In this document: piece by piece, positions 22,197 through 38,854 of the stretch
How positions within the stretch are numbered: the first letter of the stretch is position 1
How the letters are laid out: each line of letters begins with the position of its first letter
Source: Poa pratensis
Taxonomy: Eukaryota > Streptophyta > Magnoliopsida > Poales > Poaceae
Assembly: GCA_947311845.1 (NCBI GenBank)
Contig: CAMZMU010000034.1
Span: forward strand, 83,692,079-83,756,078
DNA: 64,000 bases
Reading direction: 5' to 3'
Notes under the pieces: model-generated
What the model saw: only the letters and a program-made list of their open reading frames with translations
Database searches by the model: none
Told to the model about the DNA's origin: nothing
Program-made: the position numbers and the translations under genes

Positions 22197-23155
22197 CTAC
22201 ACAGGATATAAACAGCAATCACAGCAGTCGCAGCAATCATATATGCTGGACATGAATCATAGCCAAGCACGGCGAGCCGGCTTTCCCGTTCAGCGCCGAC
22301 AGAGGGTTCGCGCGGTCGCACCGCATGCAGCGCAAGCACTACCGCGGCCTCTCCAACCCGCAGTGCATCCACGGGTCTCTGCAGCCGGCGCCGGCGTCGA
22401 AGAACCTTCTGAGCACTCATAATCATCACAAGAACTCGCCGGAACCCACAATGCCAAGAACGGCGGCCGAGCTCCCGCGCATGGATCCAGCGACTTTGAT
22501 CCGCGCGAGAGAGAGAGAGAGCATACCGGAGAAGGTATCGAAGAAGGGCGAGGTTCCGATTTGCGCCGCTGCCCCTCTCTCTGGCCGTCGGCCCGCCCCT
22601 CTCTCCGGCCGTCGCGCCGCCGCCTCCTCTTTCTCTCGCTCGGCTCGGGATTGGAGAAAACGCGAGACCTACCTCGTGTTTTGGGAATCGGGTGTTTTGG
22701 ACCGGGTTTGCAGCAGTGGGGAAAATACCGGCCCAAAACCACGAGAAACAAACAAGTTTTTTTAGATTTCGGGGATTAGGGATTGGTCCAGTTATGTCGC
22801 ATCACCATAAATCCACTTCTCATGGCGACAAAATGATGTCTTCCCGTTAAAACCACCAACAGGTTTGCTTGATTCAACTCGCATTGTCAGATTGAACCCG
22901 ATCTGCATGACGAGGATACTTGAGTCAACTCCCATACTATCACTAGCCTCGAGAATTCCATAATCCCAGCAGGATGCGTTCCATACCGCCACCGTCCTGA
23001 GAAGCACGTGGAGACGACCACCGTCGATGAACCTAGGTCACTACTGCTACCGATCTCGTACAAACCCCATCGGAGATGTGCACCTACTGCCATGCCACGC
23101 TGCTCATACAAGGAAGGCTAACGAGGCCGCCACCCCGAGAAACCGCAGTGAGGGC
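22197..23155. other. GC-rich region, no gene recognised
   Basis: Position 22260-22680 is GC-rich and open in several frames. One plus frame at 22325 (MQRKHYRGLSNPQCIHGS ...) looks protein-like, but I know no family for it. The region contains a (ga)n run near 22506-22520. Confidence 0.3.
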
Positions 23156-23330
23156 CCTTTTGTTTGGGTTTATTTTGGCTTTTTGACTTTGGCTTATAAG
23201 AGAAAAAAGCACCTAAATTTTTTGGCTTTTGAATGGCTTCCAAAATTCAAAAGCCAAAAAAGCACCAATTTAGGTGCTTTTCTGGCTTATAAGCCAGAGC
23301 CAAAAAGCCAAAATAAGCCCAAACAAAAGG
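23156..23330. mobile_element. Hairpin MITE (hAT-like)
   Basis: The two halves are inverted repeats nearly to the centre: ccttttgtttgggtttatt at the left against the inverse ending cccaaacaaaagg at the right, with internal arms around aaagcacctaaatt and aatttaggtgctttt. It has no coding capacity. The ccttttgtttggg end is common in grass hAT-type MITEs. The target duplication is not certain. Confidence 0.7.
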
Positions 23331-24098
23331 AGTCAGCCACCACAATGGACTGCTAGGGGCCGAATCTCAATGAGAAATGCCCCGGCCACATAAATTTGAG
23401 CTTTCAAATTCACATTTACTTAGATCCTTACACTCTTTTTTTCGATGGGGGATGGTGTGTCATTTTTGTGTACATTGCTTGTAGGATAAATTTTGAAATA
23501 CTGTTTTCGATATTTTTCGTTTAAAAAGGGCAACCTCATACATACCTATTCACATTCGAGTGAGAACTAGAGCGTTTTCAAAAAGGGGTACCTCATACAT
23601 AGCTATCACATAGTATCTTTTTTTTCTGGACGGTTAGAGCATCTACACCGGCGAGAGTGTCCGACAACATTGTTGGACAGGTCTTATTGGGCGCGCCGGC
23701 ACCGGCCGCTCCCAATAGAATTTAAATCAGAATTCTCTCAAATAAAATCCAAATTAAATATTGTTCGTGAATATAATAAAAAATTCATACAATTATGCAA
23801 ATTAAATTAATTGGACAGTCAATTAGGATGGCCGCCATTTTGTCCTTCGAATGCCCACAGATACGCAACTAGTCATTTTGCAATTGCTCGTGAGCTCCTT
23901 CGTCTTGGATTTCGGCGTTTATTGTGAGGAAAGTGGCAAAGTCTCAAGGCATATCATCAGGCAAATCATGATTAGGTTGGGCAAGAGGATCCTGATGATA
24001 GTATGGATGATCATCATGTGGAGGATGAGCATGTTCACTCTCGACGATCATGTTGTGCAAGATCACACAAGTCATCATCACCTCTCACATCTGCTCTT

Positions 24099-25162
24099 TG
24101 TTGTGAATATAAGCAATTTTCCGATTAAATTAATCCAAGAATAAATCATGAACAAGAGGTGGGCAGTGCTAATGACATACTGAAACTTAATGATAAAACC
24201 ATGTACTAGAAAAATTGTAGAAACATCTACGCAAATCGCTAGTACAACAGACTTGCAGGTAATCAGGAGAGGGATAAACGTGTACCCTCCAATAGGCCAG
24301 TTGGCCGTAGCAGCAGCAGAGGCAACAGCGGCGGCTGCGGAGGCAGCATCAGCGGTACCGGTCTCCTCGGCAATCTTGTCGGCGTCGGTGCTCATGTTGA
24401 TGACGAAGGCGACACAGACGTAGTTGATGCAGATGTAGTTGAATCAGACGAACGGAGGCGAGCAGTCGCGCGGAAGATGCTCCCCAAAAATCTAATCGCC
24501 CCTCTCCCGTACAGGATGTTGAGAGGCGGGGTTTTGGAGGCTTGCTCTCCCGGCAACCGTGTACGCGGTGGACGGGATGGGATCACCGGTGGCAGCAACA
24601 GAGAGAGGAACGATGGTGGCGGCGCGAGCAGATTTGATCTGTTATCTGCTAGAGAGGAGCGACCTCTCTTATATAGACACACACGCAGGCGGAAGGCCAA
24701 CGGAAACACACGCAATTAAGAGAGAATTAAGAGACTGGAAACGGACGTACTTAAGAGCACTTAAGGAAAAGCGTTTCAGCTCACATTCATTCTCCATTAA
24801 CGCCATTAAGGCAAAACGTTTCCGTTGCCGCTCACTTTTTTCCTGCATGATAAAAAGATAAGATCGGCTCGGCGAGATTCCCGCAACCCGCGGCACGACG
24901 CGCCGCGTCGTGACAAGGCGTGGCGTGGCGAGGCGAGGCGGGCGGGCGGCGGAGGAGGAGGAGCGCGCGTGTGGAGCACCTCCCTTCTCTTCACAACCAA
25001 CACCTACCTGTGGGAGAAGAGCTCACCTTATAAGTTGGTGTACATCTCTCCCAACTAGCCATGTGGGACTAAACTCCCACCACTTGCCATGGCAGCATGG
25101 GCCTTTAGAGATTTTTCAGAAATTATTAGATGGCCCCAAAGCCCACCCTAAATATTTCAGCA
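24099..25162 (-). repeat. Copia 3' LTR
   Basis: Nearly identical to 31008-32056. It starts tgttgtgaatata and ends atatttcagca. It is about 15 bases longer than the 5' LTR, mainly because of extra gcagcggcggctgc-type repeats near 24320-24345. The first 108 bases show four substitutions between the copies. Confidence 0.93.
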
Positions 25163-25286
25163 ATCCCCCACCAGATCCCAAAGACCCATGATGTTGTTTT
25201 CTGTTCCAAACGCTGTTTTGATATACCAGTATTTTCAGTGGAGACCCGTTAAGGTTGAACATCCACCTAGAGCAAATAGCTACACT

Positions 25287-26675
25287 CAATAGTAGGGAAA
25301 CCCTATATAGGTAGGTTGGCATCCTGTGGCGCACCCTTAATTGGTGCGCCACAAAATTATTTTTTGTGCCGCACCAAGCCCGTGCGCCACAGAAAGTCAT
25401 ATTTCACCAAGCCTGGTGCGCCACAGAAAGTCACATTTCTGTGGCGCACATGGCCAGGTGCGCCACAGAAAGTTATCTGGGGAGAGGGTTAAAATTTGAA
25501 GAAAAAAAATTCTGTGGCAGGTGCGCCACAGAATTTTTTTTCTTCAAATCCCACCCCCTCCACCGTGTGGATCGCTTTTTTAGTCTTGCAGGAAGTAAAA
25601 GAAAATGATAAAAATTTAAATAAATAGAAACCTTTGACATGTAGTTAGTTTTGAGTGTCTAGTAGGTATAGAAATTTTGAAATATGAATTTTGACCTTTT
25701 CTGCAACAAACAGAAAAAAAAACTTGTAACGGCCATAACTTTTGCATACGACGTCGAAATAATGCAAAAAATATGTCAAAAAAACTAGAGAAAAATCCGA
25801 GTTCGAATCCACCGGGTTTACCCGGTCCGCAATTCACAGATTGCTCTAATTCCAAAAGAAAAAAAGTTATTTCAAACAGACGATTATTCGCAGCAAAATA
25901 AAAAAAAAGGAAAAAATTTAAAAAATTTAAAAAAAATAAAAAATTCAAAAAGTCCATAAAAAGACACAGAAATGTATAACAAAGAAGATTGTTGAATTTT
26001 TTGAAGTGTTTTGACTTTCTTGAATTTTTTGGATTTTTTGGATTTTTTTAAGTTTTTTGAATTTTTTTGGATCTTTTGAAACTTTTGAATCTCCTTTTGA
26101 AACTTTAGAAGTTTTTGAAAAATCTGAAATTTAAAACACACATTTATAACACATACCACACATATACACATACAAGACTTAAGAGGGTTCATATGATATA
26201 TATATATCAATAAGAACTTGAGTAGCACAAGGGTAGGTGAACTGGGTGGAACTTAGAAGTTAAGCGTGCTAGGGTTGGAGCAATTTGAGGAGAACTTGAG
26301 TAGCACAAGGGTAGGTGAACTGGGTGGAACTTAGAAATTAAGCGTGCTAGGGTTGGAGCAATTTGAGGATGGGTGACCTAGCGGGAAGGTATCAGTTCAA
26401 AAAATTCAAAAAATCTGAAAATAATTCCAATAATTAGGATTTTTCATATTATTTCATATTTTGATTTTTCTGATTTTTTTTTGAAACTTTTTATATTTTT
26501 TTGCATTTTTTGAATTTTTTCAATTTTTTGAGAATTCTGTGGCGCACCACGCCAGGTGCAGAAATGTGAGAAAAAAATTTTAGTGGCGAGAATTCTGTGG
26601 CGCACCCAGCAAATCTGGGGGTGTGCCACAGAATCAAAAAAGGGTGCGCCACTGATAGCCTTTTCTGTACTAGTG
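25287..26675. mobile_element. Non-autonomous CACTA element nested in the Copia
   Basis: ACT flanks both ends (25284-25286 and 26676-26678), the 3-base CACTA duplication. The right terminus read inward is CACTAGTACAGAAAAGGC and the left is CAATAGTAGGGAAACCC, so the left end has lost the exact CACTA motif. Both subterminal regions are packed with direct and inverted copies of tgtggcgcacc and ggtgcgccaca, the usual transposase-binding arrangement. The interior is very AT-rich with no transposase. Long Lys/Phe-rich frames at 25616-26228 are composition only. A 5S-rRNA-like block sits near the right end. Confidence 0.85.
26214..26389 (+). promoter_or_regulatory. 5S-rRNA-like block with box A and box C, partly duplicated, inside CACTA
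   Basis: The stretch aacttagaaattaagcgtgc, then gatgggtgacc and gggaagg (26328-26389), matches about positions 45-105 of plant 5S rRNA, which contain the RNA polymerase III internal promoter. A 78-bp unit (gaacttgagtagcacaaggg ...) is duplicated (26214 and 26292), so box A occurs twice (around 26256 and 26334) and box C once. The outer parts of a 5S gene are absent, so it cannot make mature 5S rRNA. Confidence 0.75.
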
Positions 26676-26678
26676 ACT

Positions 26679-27046
26679 CCTTCACAACTGACAATGGACT
26701 ATGCCTTGAATTGTCAATTTGGCGTAAAGTAGTTTCACCAAATGTCTTACTAGTACTAGGCTGCCGAAGGCTGACCCCTCGGGTGGAGCATATTAGTCAC
26801 ACTCCTGACCTATTCATGAACTTACTAGAGATCAACCCAATCTCATAGACTGTGACCAGCAGTCAGGCTCATATAGGTGTGTTCCTCCAAAGATTGCTCT
26901 GTAGGATAGCATCTTGCTTATACAAAGCCTTGGAACACATTAAGACAAATGTCAACCTGCCATACAGTTACCGAGAGTAGTGCATCTCCAACGGAGTGGG
27001 TTAGTAAAGTACTCTCTCAGTTAACCACTAGCTTGTTTTCCAGGTC
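26679..27046 (-). other. Copia 3' untranslated region
   Basis: A non-coding stretch between the RNase H stop (27047) and the CACTA insertion; the same region continues at 25163-25283 on the other side. It contains no frame of note. Confidence 0.6.
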
Positions 27047-29772
27047 CTACTTCACGGGATCTCCGATCACATAGGTTGGGTTACTACCATGGCAACTCAT
27101 GTGGGTTTCATACCCATCTCTCGATGCATTTTCTATCACAACACGTGATAGCCCTTTAGTAAAGGGATCTGCCAGATTCTTAGCCGACTGGATATAATCC
27201 AACGCTATTACTCCGGAGTTTCTCAAATGTCTGACAGCTTTTAATCTCATTCTTATATGTTTGTTGGACTGCATGTTGTCCTTTGAACTCTTGACCTTGG
27301 TAATCACTGTCTGATTGTCACAGTTCATAAGGATAGCCGGTACTGGCTTTTCAACCACTGGCAAGTCCATCAACAGATCTCGAAGCCATCCTGCTTCGAC
27401 ACCAGATGTGTCCAATGCTGTTAATTCTGCTTCCATTGTCGATCTCGTCAGGATCGTTTGCTTGCAAGACTTCCAGGAAACAGCACCACCTCCAAGGGTA
27501 AACACATAACCCGTTGTGGCTTTCATCTCATCAGCATCAGAGATCCAATTCGCATCACAATACCCTTCAAGCACTGATGGGCTTCCAGTATAGTGAAGTC
27601 CATAGTTCACAGTACCTTTAGATAGCGCATAATTCTTTCGACAGCATGCCAATGCACATCACCCGGATTGGAAACAAACCGGCTCAGTTTGCACACAGCA
27701 AACATGATGTCAGGCCTTGTAGCGCTGCTAGGTACATGAGTGAACCAATTACTTGAGAGTATCTCAGTGATCCTTAGCTGTGCCTTTGAATTTTCGAATC
27801 TGCACACTAGGATCATATGGTGTTGGAGAAGTTTTGCAGTCCGAATATCCAAAACGACTCAAAATCTTCTCAACATAATGGGATTGCAAAGAGTAATCCC
27901 ACCCTCATTATCTCTCAATAGCTTGATGTTCAAAATAACATCAGCCACACCAAGGTCCTTCATCTCAAAGTTCTGAGATAAAAATGACTTAACCTCCTCA
28001 ATACTTTGAGGTTGGTCCCAAATATCAGTATGTCATCAACATACAAGCACAGTATAACTCCTTCGCCCCCACCATGGCGATAGTATACGCATTTGTCAGC
28101 TTCATTAACAACAAAACCAGCAGAGGTTAAAGTTGTATTGAACTTCTCATGCCATTGCTTAGGTGCTTGTTTCAGGCCATATAAAGATTTCAGTAACTTA
28201 CACACCTTTCCTTCCTGACCATCTAATACAAAGCCATCTGGCTGTTGCATGTAGATTTCCTCGTCTAGCTCTCCGTTCAGGAAAGCCGTCTTAACATCCA
28301 TTGGTGGACGAGAAGACCATGCGAGGCCGCCAAAGAGAGTAATACTCGTATGGTGGTCAGTCTGGCCACAGGTGAATAAGTATCGAAGAAATCTTCCTCT
28401 TCTTTCTGGGAATAACCCTTGGCCACAAGCCTAGCCTTGTACTTTTCAATCGTACCATCGGGCCTAAGCTTCTTTTTGAACACCCACTTACATCCCAATG
28501 GTTTACAGCCATAGGGACGTTCAGTAATTTCCCATGTCCGTTAGCCATGATGGAGTCCATCTCGCTACGGACTGCTTCTTTCCAGTATCAGCATCCGGAG
28601 ACGCATAAGCCTCTGAAATAGAAGTGGGAGTGTCATCCACAAGGTACACAAGGAAATCATCACCAAAGACTTTGCAGTCCTCTGTCTCTTGCCCCTACCA
28701 AGGGTTTCCTCGTCATCCTTCTCAGGATTTTCATCATGTGTTTGTTCATAATATTCCATAGGAATGGCAGGTTCAGGAGTCTCATCAGATTCCTGTCTAG
28801 AAGTGCTTGGCATATCTCTCATAGGAAAAATATCCTCAAAGAATGTAGCATCTTTAGACTCCATAATTGTACCGACCTTCACGTCAGGTACCTCAGATTT
28901 CACTACTAGAAATCTATAGCCGACGCTATTCTTAGCGTAGCCCAAATTAACACAATCCACGGTCTTTGGTCCAAGCTTACGCTTTTTGGGGATCGGCACA
29001 TTGACTTTCGCCAAGCAGCCCCAAGTACGTAAGTATGAGAGTGTCGTCTTCTCTTCTCCCATTGCTCATAGGGAGTGATTCATTGTCTTTTGTCGGAACT
29101 TTATTCAGGACATGACATGATGTCAATATAGCCTCCCCCCACCATGCCTTGGATAAACCCGATGTATCTAACATGGCGTTAACCAAATCTGTTAGAGTAC
29201 GGTTTTTCCGTTCGGCAACCCCATTTGACTGGGGCGAATAGGGAGGCGTCCTCTCATGAATAATACCATGTTCCGCACAGAAAGAATCAAACTCATTAGA
29301 GAAGTACTCTCCACCACGATCTGACCGGAATCGCTTAATTTTCTTTTCAAGTTGATTCTCAACTTCTGCCTTATAGATTTTAAAGTAGTGTAGAGCCTCA
29401 TCTTTGGTGCTTAACAAATATACATAGCAATATCTAGTGGAATCATCTATCAGTGTCATGAAATATCTCTTTCCACCTTTAGTCAACACACCATTCATCT
29501 CACAAAGATCAGAATGTAAGTTCTAACGGTGCCAAGTGTCTCTCCTCCGCAGCCTTATGGGGCTTGCGAGGTTGCTTTGCTTGCACACACGAATGGCACT
29601 TAGAACCTTTGGCTAAAGTGAAACTCGGGATTAAATTCGATTTTACTAGCCGCGTCATACAACCGAAACCAATGTGACAAAGACGTGAATGCCAAACTTC
29701 TGTTTCATTAACATTCGAATGAATATTGTTCACGACTTTATTACAAAAATCAGCGAGGGAAAAGCGGAACAA
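27047..29772 (-). pseudogene. Copia pol: integrase, reverse transcriptase and RNase H
   Basis: Reading down the minus strand: a gag-pre-integrase segment (29772-29509) with a CHSCVQAKQ zinc motif. Integrase (29498-28977) with LIDDSTRYCYVYLL, RSDRGGEY and YSPQSNGVAERKNRTL, supplying the DDE residues. Reverse transcriptase (28498-27960) with [23 protein letters not shown] and the catalytic LYVDDILIFG. RNase H (27652-27047) with [18 protein letters not shown] and [13 protein letters not shown]. The frame changes several times, for example near 28300 between HQ and MDVKTAF (one base lost) and again around 27650, 27900, 28560 and 29050, so no full polyprotein can be made. Its role in an intact element is reverse transcription and integration. 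Confidence 0.93.
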
Positions 29773-30165
29773 GCCTCCGCATTCATAACCTTTTCCAACA
29801 AACAGTCCATATTTCGTAACAACTACTTTATTAGACTCAATACCAACTTAAACCCTTCTCTACATAGAAGGGAGCCACTAACGAGATTCTTCTTGATGGC
29901 GGGGACATGCTGCATTCTTGAGCTGCACGATCCTTCCCGAAGTAAACTTCAGATCGACCGTGCCAACACCAAGAACAGAAGCACTTGCGCCATTCCCCAT
30001 CAGTACGGATCCGTTCCCGTGACCTGATAAGAAGAAAACAATGAAATGTCAGCACATACATGAATATTTGCACCCGTGTCAATCCACCAATCGTTAGACT
30101 GACAAACTGAAAATACAGTAAACAAATTACCGTACCCGGATGCCCATTCTCATTGTTGCTCACAA

Positions 30166-30950
30166 TCATGTTGACGACTTGGAGTCCTGTCCTGCCTTGA
30201 ACTTGTTCGGGCACTTGTGAGCCCAATGTTCCTCTGAACCACAAGTGAAGCAGCGACCTTTCTTCTTATCCTTCTTGAAGGGCTTCTTACCCTTCTTCTT
30301 GAAGTCGGTATTCTGTTGGACACTAGTTTTCCCCTTGGGCTTCTGGAAGCCGGAGTTCTTCTGTACCATATTGGCGACAGAAGTCCCTTCCCCTTTTCCT
30401 TGCGAGTCCTTTGCTCTCGAATTCTGCTCAACACTCAGATGGCCGATGACATCCTCAACTGAGAATTCACGCCTCTGATGTTTCAGAGTAGTAGCAAAAT
30501 TCCTCCAGGAATTGGCAGCTTTGCGATTATGCATCCCGCGACAAATTTGCCCGGTAAATCACATTTGAGAAGCTCAAGCTCCTTAGATGCACTGTATCTC
30601 ATGAGTTTGTTCCAATACAGAACGGTTTTCAACCATCTTGTAATCGTGGAACTGCTCTATAGTGTACATCTCGCTTCCAGCATCGGTTGCGCCGAATTTA
30701 GATTCGAGCGCCTCCCACAAGTACTTGGCAACCAGCACATGTAAATATGCATCAACCAACTTATCTCCGATTACGCTCAGAACGGCTCCAACAAAGACGA
30801 CGGTGGCATCCCTAAACGCCTTCTCCTGTTCAGGAGCAATCGTTCCCGTGGGAGTGACACCAGCGACCCAGAAGACGTTCATCGCCATAAGCCATAAGGT
30901 GGTTTTGGTCTGCCAACGCTTAAAGTACGTCCCCGTAAACGGGTTGGTTT
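30166..30950 (-). pseudogene. Copia gag
   Basis: The frame passes through GTYFKRWQTKTTLWLMAMNV near the start (about 30950-30890), the UBN2-type gag core ending MVENRSVLEQTHEIQCI (to 30583), WRNFATTLKHQRREFSVEDV, and the zinc knuckle CFTCGSEEHWAHKCP (about 30240-30200). Gag forms the particle that packages element RNA. The frame is broken at least twice, before the MAMNV stretch and between 30583 and 30534. Confidence 0.9.
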
Positions 30951-31007
30951 CAGTGCAGCAGCAAAACCTTGGATCGAAAATTGCCTACACATATTAGGTT
31001 TTTGGAT

Positions 31008-32056
31008 TGTTGTGAATATAAACAATTTTCCGATTAAATTAATCCAAGAATAAATCATGAACAAGATGTGGGCAGTGCTAATGACATACTAAAACTTGAT
31101 GATAAAACCATGTACTAGAAAAATTGTAGAAACATCTACGCAAATTGCTAGTACAACAGACATGCAGATAATCAGGAGAGGGATAAACGTGTACCCTCCA
31201 ATAGGCCAGTTGGTCGTAGCAGCAGCAGAGGCATCAGCGGTACCGATCTCCTTGGCAATCTTGTCGGCGTCGGTGCTCATGTTGATGACGAAGGCGACGC
31301 AGACGTAGTTGATGCAGATGTAGTTGAAGCAGACGAACGGATGTGAGCAGTCGCGTGGAAGACGCTCCCCAAAAACCTAATCTCCCCTCTCCCGTACAGG
31401 ATATTGAGAGGCGGGGTTTCAGAGGCCTGCTCTCCCGGCAACCGTGTACGCGGTGGACGGGATGGGATCACCGGTGGCAGCAATAGAGAGAGAACGATGG
31501 TGGCGGCGCGAGCATATTTGATCTGTTGTCTGCTGGAGAGGAGCGACCACTCTTATATAGACACACACGCAGGCGGAAGGCCAACGGAAACGCACGCAAT
31601 TAATGGAGAATTAAGAGACTGAAACGGACGTACTTAAGAGCACTTAAGACAAAACATTTCAGCTCACATTCATTCGCCATTAACGCCATTAAGGCAAAAC
31701 GTTTCCGTTGTCGCTCACATTTTTCCTGCGTGATAAAAAGATAAGATCGGCTCGGCGAGATTCCCGCAACCCGCGGCACGACGCGTCGTGTCGTGACGAG
31801 GCGTGGCGTGGCGAGGCGAGGCGGGCGGCGGAGGAGGAGGAGCGCGCGTGTGGAGCGCGCGTGTGGAGCACCTCCCTTCTCTTCACAACCAACACCTCAT
31901 ACCTGTGGGAGAAGACCTCACCTTATAAGTTGGTGTACATCTCTCCAACTAGCCATGTGGGACTAAACTCCCACCACTTGCCATGGCAGCACGGGCCTTT
32001 AGGGATTTTTCAGGAATTATTAGATGGGCCCAAAGCCCACCCCAAATATTTCAGCA
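31008..32056 (-). repeat. Copia 5' LTR
   Basis: Partner of 24099-25162 with the same TG...CA ends and the 5-base duplication ctctt just outside. On the minus strand it carries the element's promoter. A gc-rich part near 31800-31860 contains a short duplicated ggagcgcgcgtgt. Confidence 0.93.
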
Positions 32057-33748
32057 CTCTTTGGACCAAGTTAGAGCAGGATACCTGAATATAGTGAAGC
32101 GAGATTGGAGCACACCAAAAGCCGCTCGACATCCTCAAAATGGGATTGGCTATTACCTAGAATGTTGGAGATGGTCTTGACAAATGTAGACCATCTTGGA
32201 TAGATGACATCTGCTAGATAGTACCCCTTGTCATATGCATGGCCATTGATCTCGTAGTTGCACGGTGGAGCTTCGCCTTCAGAAAGCCGGTTAAAAACCG
32301 TAGAGCATTGCAATACGTTGATGTCATTGTGTGTTCCAGCAATAATAAAGAAAGCATGACAGCGAATGGACAATTCCTCCATGCCCAATGCCTGCATTCG
32401 TTGCTTCCAAGCATCTCAGGAAATACTCTGGCTTCATTTTGTGCCATGATTCTAGCCGTGTCAGCTTCATTTGGTTGTCTCAAATACTTTTCCTCGAACA
32501 CTGCAACCACCGCCTGGAAAATTGATACATGGTCTTGATACATGTGGACTCAGCCATGCGGAGGTAATCGTCCACTGCATCTACGGGAGCTCCATATGCA
32601 AGGACTCTCAAGGCAGCTGTGCAATTCTGGATAGAAGAGAAACCAACCACCCCGGTGCAGTCTCTCTTCAGCTTGAAATAGTTGTCATAGTCCTGCACAC
32701 CCACCACAATATCCATGAACAACTCTTTGTTCATCCTAAACCGCCGCCGGAATTCCCTCTCCCCGTGTGTGGGATCGTCGGCGAAGTAGTCTCGCCACAG
32801 CGTCATATGGCCGGTCATCCGATCGCGATCTTTGTTCTTCCTCCTCCTCGGTTTCGAACCTCGAATCCGAGGAGTGGCGTTGATCTGGCCTAGCAAACCA
32901 TGCAGCAAGTGAGTACCGCCAAGTGCTCATTAAGCAAGGCGGTTGCGGCGGCATGAGCGGTGAGCAATGCGTCAGCCATCTCGAGCTCGTCGTCGCTATC
33001 CATCTGTAGTCAATTAGCTAGGTTAAGCAAAAAGACGAAGCAACAAAAAAAAAGAGCTGCGCCATGCGACGAACACCTTGCGGGCGAGGAGGTCCTGAGA
33101 CGCGGCGGCAGTGCGGCCCCGGACAACAACTGCGGCCCGAAACAGAAGAGGCCATGGACAACAACTGCGTCGGCGGCGGAAGATAGTTCGCATGCCTGGC
33201 GCGGGTGGAGGCGGCGTCCACAAAGGGTTGCCGACGATGGCGATTCAATAGGCAGGGGAGGAGTTCGGGACGTTGTGAAAGAAAAGAATGGTCCATGTGG
33301 CGTCGGCTGGCCACAATAAATCGAGGTCGCTGTGAGGGCCCGTGTCGTTGACGAGACGGTCCCGCGCGTCAGGATCTGACGTGGCTGCGTTGCCGGCGCG
33401 CCCGCTTACGTCCCTAGAACCTGGGCGCGGAGCCGGGTTATCGGACGACTGCCGACAATTTTAGCCTGGGAATTTTGGACTCGCCGCTGGGGGAATTTTG
33501 ATGCCGGCTTACCCATCATCGAAGTGGCATATTATGCTACAAATAAAGCGAATGCAAGGTCCATGCCGATTGGTTCATGTGCATGATCGTGCAGAGTGAG
33601 TGAGAGAGCAATGAAAGCATGGTAGCAGTGCGGACGGAATCAACAACAGCAAGATAAATTATTCCGGACTTATTAATGGAGTAAATTTTACAGGCGAGTG
33701 TGCAGAGGAAAACGAAAACAATCGTGTGAGTGGGGCTACATCTCTCTT

Positions 33749-38460
<4,712 letters not shown>

Positions 38461-38497
38461 ACTATAGCACATCATGATCCAACGATCAATTACCGGA

Positions 38498-38606
38498 GAC
38501 GCTCACTGCTCGCTGAGGTAGAAGAGGAATCCGTCGTCGCCGGCGTACTCGCCGCAGAATGCCTCGCACTGCCCCGCGCTGTGCTGGACGGCAGCGCAGG
38601 GCATCC
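38498..38606 (-). pseudogene. Relic of F-box/LRR exon 1 (3' part)
   Basis: Nearly identical to the end of exon 1 of the F-box/LRR gene (47848-47955): the minus frame reads SAGQCEAFCGEYAGDDGFL and keeps the splice donor. Everything upstream of this part of exon 1 is missing. It is a fragment left by the same duplication that produced the flanking repeats. Confidence 0.85.
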
Positions 38607-38854
38607 AACGTCATAAAAATGAAAATCTCACGGAGAGTGCCCACGTCGGTCATGGGCTGATAGCCCGAGTCTGTACAGGTTTCATTTTGGAGAAAAGGCC
38701 CAAACCGCTCTCGGAAAGCGGAGTACGTTCTCGACCCGAAGTCGGAAGAACTCGACGGCCGCCCTGTCCTCCTCTACAAGAAGTCGAGAGACGAGAATCA
38801 CCAAGAGCAAAATCGAAGCTCCTCCCGGCCCCAGATCGTTCTCGCGGCGAAGCG

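Larger units (their letters stand above)
24099..32056 (-). mobile_element. Complete LTR retrotransposon, Copia superfamily
   Basis: The 5-base duplication ctctt lies at 24094-24098 and 32057-32061. The LTRs are 24099-25162 (3' LTR) and 31008-32056 (5' LTR), each with TG...CA ends. Between them, on the minus strand, come gag (30888-30166), gag-pre-integrase, integrase, reverse transcriptase and RNase H (27047), the Copia order. A purine-rich tract (about gtgggggat on the minus strand) adjoins the 3' LTR as expected for second-strand priming. A clear tRNA primer site next to the 5' LTR was not seen. A CACTA element (25287-26675) interrupts the region between RNase H and the 3' LTR. Several frame breaks disable the polyprotein. 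Confidence 0.95.
23815..33003 (-). pseudogene. PIF/Harbinger transposase, interrupted by the Copia element
   Basis: The N-terminal part starts at ATG 33003 (MDSDDELEMADALLTAH) and runs to 32057 in several frames: [53 protein letters not shown] and [17 protein letters not shown]. It ends with [19 protein letters not shown], part of the DDE nuclease domain. The C-terminal part resumes across the insertion at 24093: MMTCVILHNMIVESEHAH, then a tail with EIQDEGAHEQLQND near 23880. The known role is cut-and-paste transposition with TTA duplications. A stretch between NCPF and HAFF is missing, there is a stop in the tail, and several single-base slips occur (one just after the initial 40 residues, one near 23865). 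It is therefore non-functional even without the Copia. Confidence 0.85.
23637..33508 (-). mobile_element. PIF/Harbinger element, split by a Copia insertion
   Basis: TTA flanks both ends (23634-23636 and 33509-33511), the known Harbinger target duplication. The ends share only imperfect inverted similarity: gagcatc... against the inverse of ...gatgccggc, and a common gggcgcgccggca about 60-110 bases inside. The boundaries are therefore probable rather than certain. Removing the Copia element (24099-32056 plus one CTCTT copy) leaves about 1.9 kb carrying one minus-strand transposase gene. Confidence 0.6.

Noticed and set aside
25800..25830. tRNA-like gttcgaatcc motif
   Set aside because: It resembles a T-loop only. 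No matching D-arm, anticodon arm or acceptor stem was found around it.
25616..26228. Lys- and Phe-rich minus-strand frames of 113-114 codons
   Set aside because: They translate homopolymer-like aaaaatt/ttttgaa repeats in the CACTA interior, with no protein-like composition.
38687..38854. Upstream start for the F-box gene
   Set aside because: The frame is open to 38687 but has no ATG before 38855, and the composition differs from the protein.
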